From a bacterium (GTDB lineage Bacteria > Bacillota > Clostridia > Oscillospirales > Acutalibacteraceae): a DNA stretch of 17,821 nucleotides. The stretch spans positions 1 through 17,821 of the forward strand of contig SFWF01000028.1 of assembly GCA_004560045.1 (NCBI GenBank), in the 5' to 3' direction. This document shows positions 14,578 to 17,821 of this stretch, in pieces (position 1 is the stretch's first letter; the number at the start of each line of letters is the position of its first letter). The position numbers and the translations under genes were made by a program. The notes beneath the pieces were generated by a model. The model was given only the letters and a program-made list of their open reading frames with translations, searched no databases and was not told the origin of the DNA.

Positions 14578-16304
14578 TATACTCCGCCTCCCATCTGTGT
14601 TTCGGCTATCTCGCGATACATTTCGCATTCCCTCATAAGGGTCTCGTGATCACCGCAGGCAACCGTTTCCCCGTTATCAAGAAGAAGTATCACGTCGCTG
14701 TTCATAACCGACGATACCCTCTGTGCTACGATGACCGTAGTAGGCGAGGGGTCAATATTTCCAATAGCCGATCTGAGTGCCGAATCGGTTTTATAATCGA
14801 GGGCAGAGGAGGCGTCGTCAAGAATAAGTATTTCGGGGTTCCCCGCAAGAGCACGGGCGACGAGAAGTCTCTGCCTCTGACCTCCCGAAAGGTTATGACC
14901 CGACATATCGAGCTGATAATCGAGGCCTCTCTCATTTACGAAATCTCCTGCCTGGGCTCTAATAATCGCCTCGTTAATTTCTTCGGTGGTTACCTCGCGC
15001 TCAAAGCGCAGGTTGTCCTCAACCGTGCCCGCATACAGAAAATCGTTCTGCATGGCGATTCCGAATCGGCTCCTAAGCTCCTTGGAGCTCATTTTTCTTA
15101 TGTCCTTGCCGTCGATATAAATGCTTCCGCTTTGCGGGTCGTAAAACCGCATAAGAAGCTTTATAAGGGTGGTCTTTCCGGAGCCCGTAGCTCCGATTAT
15201 ACCAAGGGTACCGCCCTTTTTAAGACTTAACGAAATATTATGCAGGTTATCCTTGACCCCGTTATAGGAAAAGCATACCTTGTCGAAAACGATCTTATTA
15301 TCGGTATCTATATCTTCGCTGGGAGCGGCGCCCAAGAATATTTCCTGCTCGTCCTTTTCGTCTAACACCTCGGCGATTCGGTTCATGCTGGCAATTCCCT
15401 TTGAACACATAACGAAGAGTCTCGTTACCGCCATCATCGCGTTAAGGATAATGGTGAAATAGCTCATAAAGGCGATTATTTTTCCAACTTCCGAAAGTCC
15501 TGCATCTACCCGTATTGCGCCTACGAAAACGACCGCAACAAGACCTGCGTTTAAAAGGATCTGCATAACGGGGCTGGTAATTCCCATAATAATTGCGGCC
15601 GACATATCGTTTTTGCCGACCTCTTCGTTGCTTTCCTCAAAGCGTGCTTTTTCAAAATCGGTCTTGGAAAGTGCCTTTATGACCCTGACTCCGACGATGT
15701 TTTCGCGAACGATCCTAACCATTTTGTCGGTGCTCGACTGAACCTTGTCGTAAAGGGGAATACCTTTTTTGGAAACGAAGTATACGACGAAGCCGATTAT
15801 CGGCAGCGCGCAAAGAAGCACGCAGGTAAGCACGGGCTCCATGGAAAAGGTCATTATAACTCCGCCGATAAGAAGAATAGGGGCGCGGATGCCCATTCTC
15901 TGCATCATTCCGACCATTCGGTGAATATTATAGGTATCTCCTGTAAGGCGCATTTCTAAGGTAGGAATAGAAAAATCGTTTATCTGCTTTTCCGAAAGGT
16001 TGATGGTCTTTCTGAAAAGATCCGAACGCATCTGCTTTACCGCGTCGCGGGTGGTAGAAGCGGCAATTCGGTTGGCGACGATATTTCCTATCCAGGCAAC
16101 CGCGGCGCAGATTATCATAACTCCACCCCAGATAAATATCGTCCGTATTTCGCCGCTATTTTTAGCTTCGGGAACGACGTTATCGAGAAGATGCGCGAGA
16201 ATGTAGGGGAGGAAGAGGTCCATTATCGAGCCGATAAACTTGATTATGGTACCGACCGTCATCATTCCCGCAACCGGCTTTAAATAGTAAAACAGCTTTT
16301 TCAC
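14577..16304 (-). CDS. ABC exporter half-transporter with degenerate ATP site
   Basis: First gene of the two-gene exporter operon. From the preferred GTG at 16304 the protein has 575 residues, with about six transmembrane helices in the first 300 and a C-terminal ATPase. Walker A is GATGSGKT (371-378) and the signature is canonical LSGGQ (472-476). However, Walker B ends ILDDAS, with Asp497 where the catalytic Glu should be, and the H-loop His is replaced by Gln528 (VAQRVSS). This half therefore contributes the non-hydrolysing site, as in heterodimeric exporters. Start choice: an ATG at 16319 gives five more residues but has no ribosome site, while GGAGA at 16311-16315 lies six bases before the GTG. 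The 3' end overlaps the partner gene (TAATG). Confidence 0.92.
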   Translation of the reverse strand: MKKLFYYLKPVAGMMTVGTIIKFIGSIMDLFLPYILAHLLDNVVPEAKNSGEIRTIFIWGGVMIICAAVAWIGNIVANRIAASTTRDAVKQMRSDLFRKTINLSEKQINDFSIPTLEMRLTGDTYNIHRMVGMMQRMGIRAPILLIGGVIMTFSMEPVLTCVLLCALPIIGFVVYFVSKKGIPLYDKVQSSTDKMVRIVRENIVGVRVIKALSKTDFEKARFEESNEEVGKNDMSAAIIMGITSPVMQILLNAGLVAVVFVGAIRVDAGLSEVGKIIAFMSYFTIILNAMMAVTRLFVMCSKGIASMNRIAEVLDEKDEQEIFLGAAPSEDIDTDNKIVFDKVCFSYNGVKDNLHNISLSLKKGGTLGIIGATGSGKTTLIKLLMRFYDPQSGSIYIDGKDIRKMSSKELRSRFGIAMQNDFLYAGTVEDNLRFEREVTTEEINEAIIRAQAGDFVNERGLDYQLDMSGHNLSGGQRQRLLVARALAGNPEILILDDASSALDYKTDSALRSAIGNIDPSPTTVIVAQRVSSVMNSDVILLLDNGETVACGDHETLMRECEMYREIAETQMGGGV

Positions 16305-16310
16305 AGATAT

Positions 16311-16315
16311 TCTCC
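16311..16315 (-). promoter_or_regulatory. Ribosome binding site that favours the GTG start of the exporter operon
   Basis: GGAGA read on the minus strand, six bases from the GTG at 16304-16302. It lies inside the five-codon extension that the ATG at 16319 would create. That ATG is preceded only by A/T-rich sequence, so the shorter protein is more likely. Confidence 0.65.
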
Positions 16316-16369
16316 ACATTTTTTATAGAATTAAATTTTCATTGTAAAAACCACAGAATTTTACACTTA

Positions 16370-16398
16370 ATTATATTATAATATACTCAGCAAATCAA
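16370..16398 (-). promoter_or_regulatory. Promoter of the ABC exporter operon
   Basis: On the minus strand TTGATT (16398-16393) and TATAAT (16375-16370) are spaced 17 bp apart. This would start transcription near 16363 and give a leader of about 60 nt. A second TATAAT at 16380-16375 has no matching -35 box. The region is A/T-rich, so confidence is moderate. Confidence 0.6.
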
Positions 16399-16406
16399 GA
16401 TAGGTT

Positions 16407-16464
16407 TTATAATATCATAAAAAAGATTGAATTTGCAGGATACCGGTGTTATAATAACATAAAA
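16407..16464. repeat. Two near-identical 16-bp elements, 42 bp apart, at the fprA promoter
   Basis: Bases 16407-16422 and 16449-16464 differ at one position only (TTATAATATCATAAAA and TTATAATAACATAAAA). The first 14 bases of the upstream copy form an inverted repeat with one mismatched pair. The downstream copy contains the -10 box of fprA. The 42-bp offset is close to four helical turns. This could be a pair of operator half-sites or merely a duplicated -10-like segment in A/T-rich DNA. Confidence 0.4.
16427..16455 (+). promoter_or_regulatory. Promoter of fprA-rubredoxin
   Basis: TTGAAT (16427-16432) and TATAAT (16450-16455) are 17 bp apart, and TG at 16447-16448 adds an extended -10 element (TGTTATAAT). 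Transcription should start near 16462. The ribosome site AAGAGG ends about 10 nt before the fprA ATG. The promoter is divergent to that of the ABC exporter and does not overlap it. Confidence 0.78.
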
Positions 16465-16487
16465 TAACTCTAAGAGGTAAAAAACCT

Positions 16488-17669
16488 ATGAATATTACAG
16501 ATAGTATTAAATACGTGGGCGTCAACGACCACGGTATCGATCTCTTCGAGGGTCAGTATATCGTTCCGAACGGAATGGCTTATAATTCTTATCTTATCGA
16601 GGATGAAAAAATCGCCGTTATGGATTCGGTGGATGCCGCCTTTGGAAACGCCTGGCTCGATAATATCGAAAAAGCGCTTAAGGGTAAAAAACCCGATTAT
16701 CTGATCGTTCAGCACATGGAGCCCGATCACTCGGCTAATATAACTACCTTCGCCGATACTTATCCCGATGCGGTAATCGTATCCTCCGATAAAGCCTTCA
16801 AAATGATGCAAAACTTTTTCGGAACCGACTTTGCCGACAGAAGAATCGTTGTAGGCGACGGCGATACCCTTTCGCTCGGCGGACGCGAGCTTACCTTCGT
16901 AACCGCTCCAATGGTTCATTGGCCCGAGGTTATCGTCACCTATGACGGTACCGACAAGGTCCTCTTCTCGGCCGATGCCTTCGGAAAATTCGGCGCATTG
17001 GACGTAGATGAGGATTGGGCCTGCGAAGCCCGCCGCTACTATATGGGTATCGTCGGTAAATACGGTATGCAGGTGCAGACTCTCTTTAAAAAGACAAAAG
17101 ATCTCGACATAAATATTATATGCCCCCTTCACGGACCTGTGCTCAGTGATGATCTCGGCTACTATATAAGCCTTTATAATGCTTGGTCGAGCTACGAGCC
17201 CGAGGAAAAGGGAATTACTATTGCATATACCTCGGTTTACGGGAATACTAAAAAGGCTGTAGAATACCTTGCCGAAAAGCTCGAAAAGGCAGGCGCTAAG
17301 GTAGCACTCAGCGATCTTGCCCGATCGGATATGGCCGAGGTAGTGGAGGATGCCTTCCGTTACGACCGTTTGGTGCTTGCAACAACTACCTATAACGCCG
17401 ATATATTCCCCTTTATGAAGGAATTTATAAATCATCTGACCGAGCGCAATTTTCAAAACAGAACGGTTGCCCTTATCGAAAACGGAAGCTGGGCTCCGAC
17501 CGCTGCAAAGGTTATGAGGGGTATGCTCGAAGGCTCTAAAAATCTTACCTTTACCGAGAATACCGTAAAGATAATGTCGGCTGTAAACGACCAAACTAAA
17601 GCTCAGCTCGACGCTCTTGCCGCCGAGATTTTGGGAAACACTACTGATTCTGACGGAGGTGAAAATTAA
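16488..17669 (+). CDS. fprA: FprA-type flavodiiron protein (A-type flavoprotein)
   Basis: Cytoplasmic enzyme of 393 residues that reduces O2 to water and/or NO to N2O, protecting anaerobes. The N-terminal metallo-beta-lactamase-like domain (1-about 240) carries the diiron site: His76, Glu78, Asp80 and His81 in HMEPDH, His144 (MVHWPE), Asp163 (SADAFG) and His215 (CPLHGP). All the ligands are present, so it should be active. The C-terminal flavodoxin-like domain (about 243-390) opens with the FMN phosphate loop YTSVYGNTKKA (247-257). It lacks an extra rubredoxin or flavin reductase domain, as expected for class A. The usual electron donor, rubredoxin, is encoded directly downstream without a gap. 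Confidence 0.96.
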   Translation: MNITDSIKYVGVNDHGIDLFEGQYIVPNGMAYNSYLIEDEKIAVMDSVDAAFGNAWLDNIEKALKGKKPDYLIVQHMEPDHSANITTFADTYPDAVIVSSDKAFKMMQNFFGTDFADRRIVVGDGDTLSLGGRELTFVTAPMVHWPEVIVTYDGTDKVLFSADAFGKFGALDVDEDWACEARRYYMGIVGKYGMQVQTLFKKTKDLDINIICPLHGPVLSDDLGYYISLYNAWSSYEPEEKGITIAYTSVYGNTKKAVEYLAEKLEKAGAKVALSDLARSDMAEVVEDAFRYDRLVLATTTYNADIFPFMKEFINHLTERNFQNRTVALIENGSWAPTAAKVMRGMLEGSKNLTFTENTVKIMSAVNDQTKAQLDALAAEILGNTTDSDGGEN

Positions 17670-17821
17670 ATGAAATACGTATGTGACGCATGCGGATGGG
17701 TATACGACGAGGCTTTGGGCGATCCCGATAACGGAATTGCTCCCGGAACCAAGTTTGAAGACCTTCCCGACGATTTTGCCTGCCCCTTATGCGGAGTTGG
17801 CAAGGATATGTTCTCGGCCGA
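17670..17821 (+). CDS. Rubredoxin (3' end cut by window)
   Basis: The first 50 residues of a rubredoxin, a one-iron electron carrier. Both iron-binding pairs are visible: Cys5-x2-Cys8 (CDACG) and Cys38-x2-Cys41 (CPLCG). The conserved aromatic residues Tyr3, Trp10 and Tyr12 and the segment PDNGIAPGTKFEDLPDDF (19-36) are also present. A full-length protein would have about 52-54 residues, so only a few are missing unless a further domain follows. The ATG comes immediately after the fprA stop, and GGAGGTG at 17655-17661 lies in the last codons of fprA. It most likely delivers electrons to the flavodiiron protein. Confidence 0.95.
   Translation, partial: MKYVCDACGWVYDEALGDPDNGIAPGTKFEDLPDDFACPLCGVGKDMFSA

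Noticed and set aside
14577..14628. A start at 14628 for the second ABC half, 17 residues upstream
   Set aside because: It lies deep inside the partner gene without a ribosome site, whereas the ATG at 14577 forms a TAATG overlap and has GGAGGCGGAG just before it.
16408..16413. TATAAT as an additional upstream fprA promoter
   Set aside because: No -35-like hexamer is found 16-18 bp upstream. The downstream TTGAAT-17-TGTTATAAT promoter is far better.
16470..17594. A 374-codon open frame on the minus strand opposite fprA
   Set aside because: It lies wholly antisense to a gene whose catalytic ligands and motifs are all intact, shows no recognisable domain, and is explained by the codon bias of fprA.

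Overview
The window looks like a chromosomal segment of an anaerobic Bacillota bacterium, most likely class Clostridia. This rests on AGGAGG-type ribosome sites, a short HisG that needs HisZ, a PHP-type histidinol phosphatase, a GlpP-controlled glycerol-3-phosphate module with a DUF1667 protein, and a flavodiiron protein followed by rubredoxin. No tRNA, rRNA, CRISPR array, insertion sequence or phage gene was seen. The species cannot be named from the sequence.

Region 1 (1-8036, + strand) is a nearly complete histidine operon in the order hisZ (5' end cut by the window) -G-D-C-B-H-A-F-I(IE)-K. Together these cover every step from PRPP + ATP to histidine. Most junctions are 1-nt (TAATG, TGATG) or 4-nt (ATGA) overlaps, so translation is probably coupled. 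hisB carries an in-frame internal duplication of 17 residues.

Region 2 (8037-12577, + strand) is a second transcription unit. A strong sigma-A-type promoter begins 5 nt after the hisK stop. It is followed by a leader with a large intrinsic terminator, and then by glpP, a GlpA-like FAD dehydrogenase with a C-terminal [2Fe-2S] BFD-like domain, an NAD/FAD oxidoreductase, a Cys-rich DUF1667 protein and a HAD-IIA phosphatase. This is the clostridial counterpart of a glycerol-3-phosphate oxidation operon, but no glycerol kinase or facilitator gene is present. The leader terminator is the only terminator visible after hisK, so it probably ends the his transcript and also acts as the GlpP-controlled attenuator.

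Region 3 (12578-12783) is a convergent intergenic region with a symmetrical, probably bidirectional, terminator.

Region 4 (12784-16304, - strand) encodes a two-gene heterodimeric ABC exporter. One half has the degenerate ATP site and the other the catalytic one.

Region 5 (16305-17821) is a divergent promoter region, with a 16-bp near-identical repeat around the fprA promoter, followed by fprA (flavodiiron protein) and an abutting rubredoxin gene cut by the window end. These two form an O2- or NO-reducing pair.

Most of the content is recognisable metabolism. The points most worth a second look are the hisB duplication, the shared his/glp terminator, the composition of the GlpP operon, and the repeat at the fprA promoter. 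I did not find convincing evidence of a wholly undescribed system.
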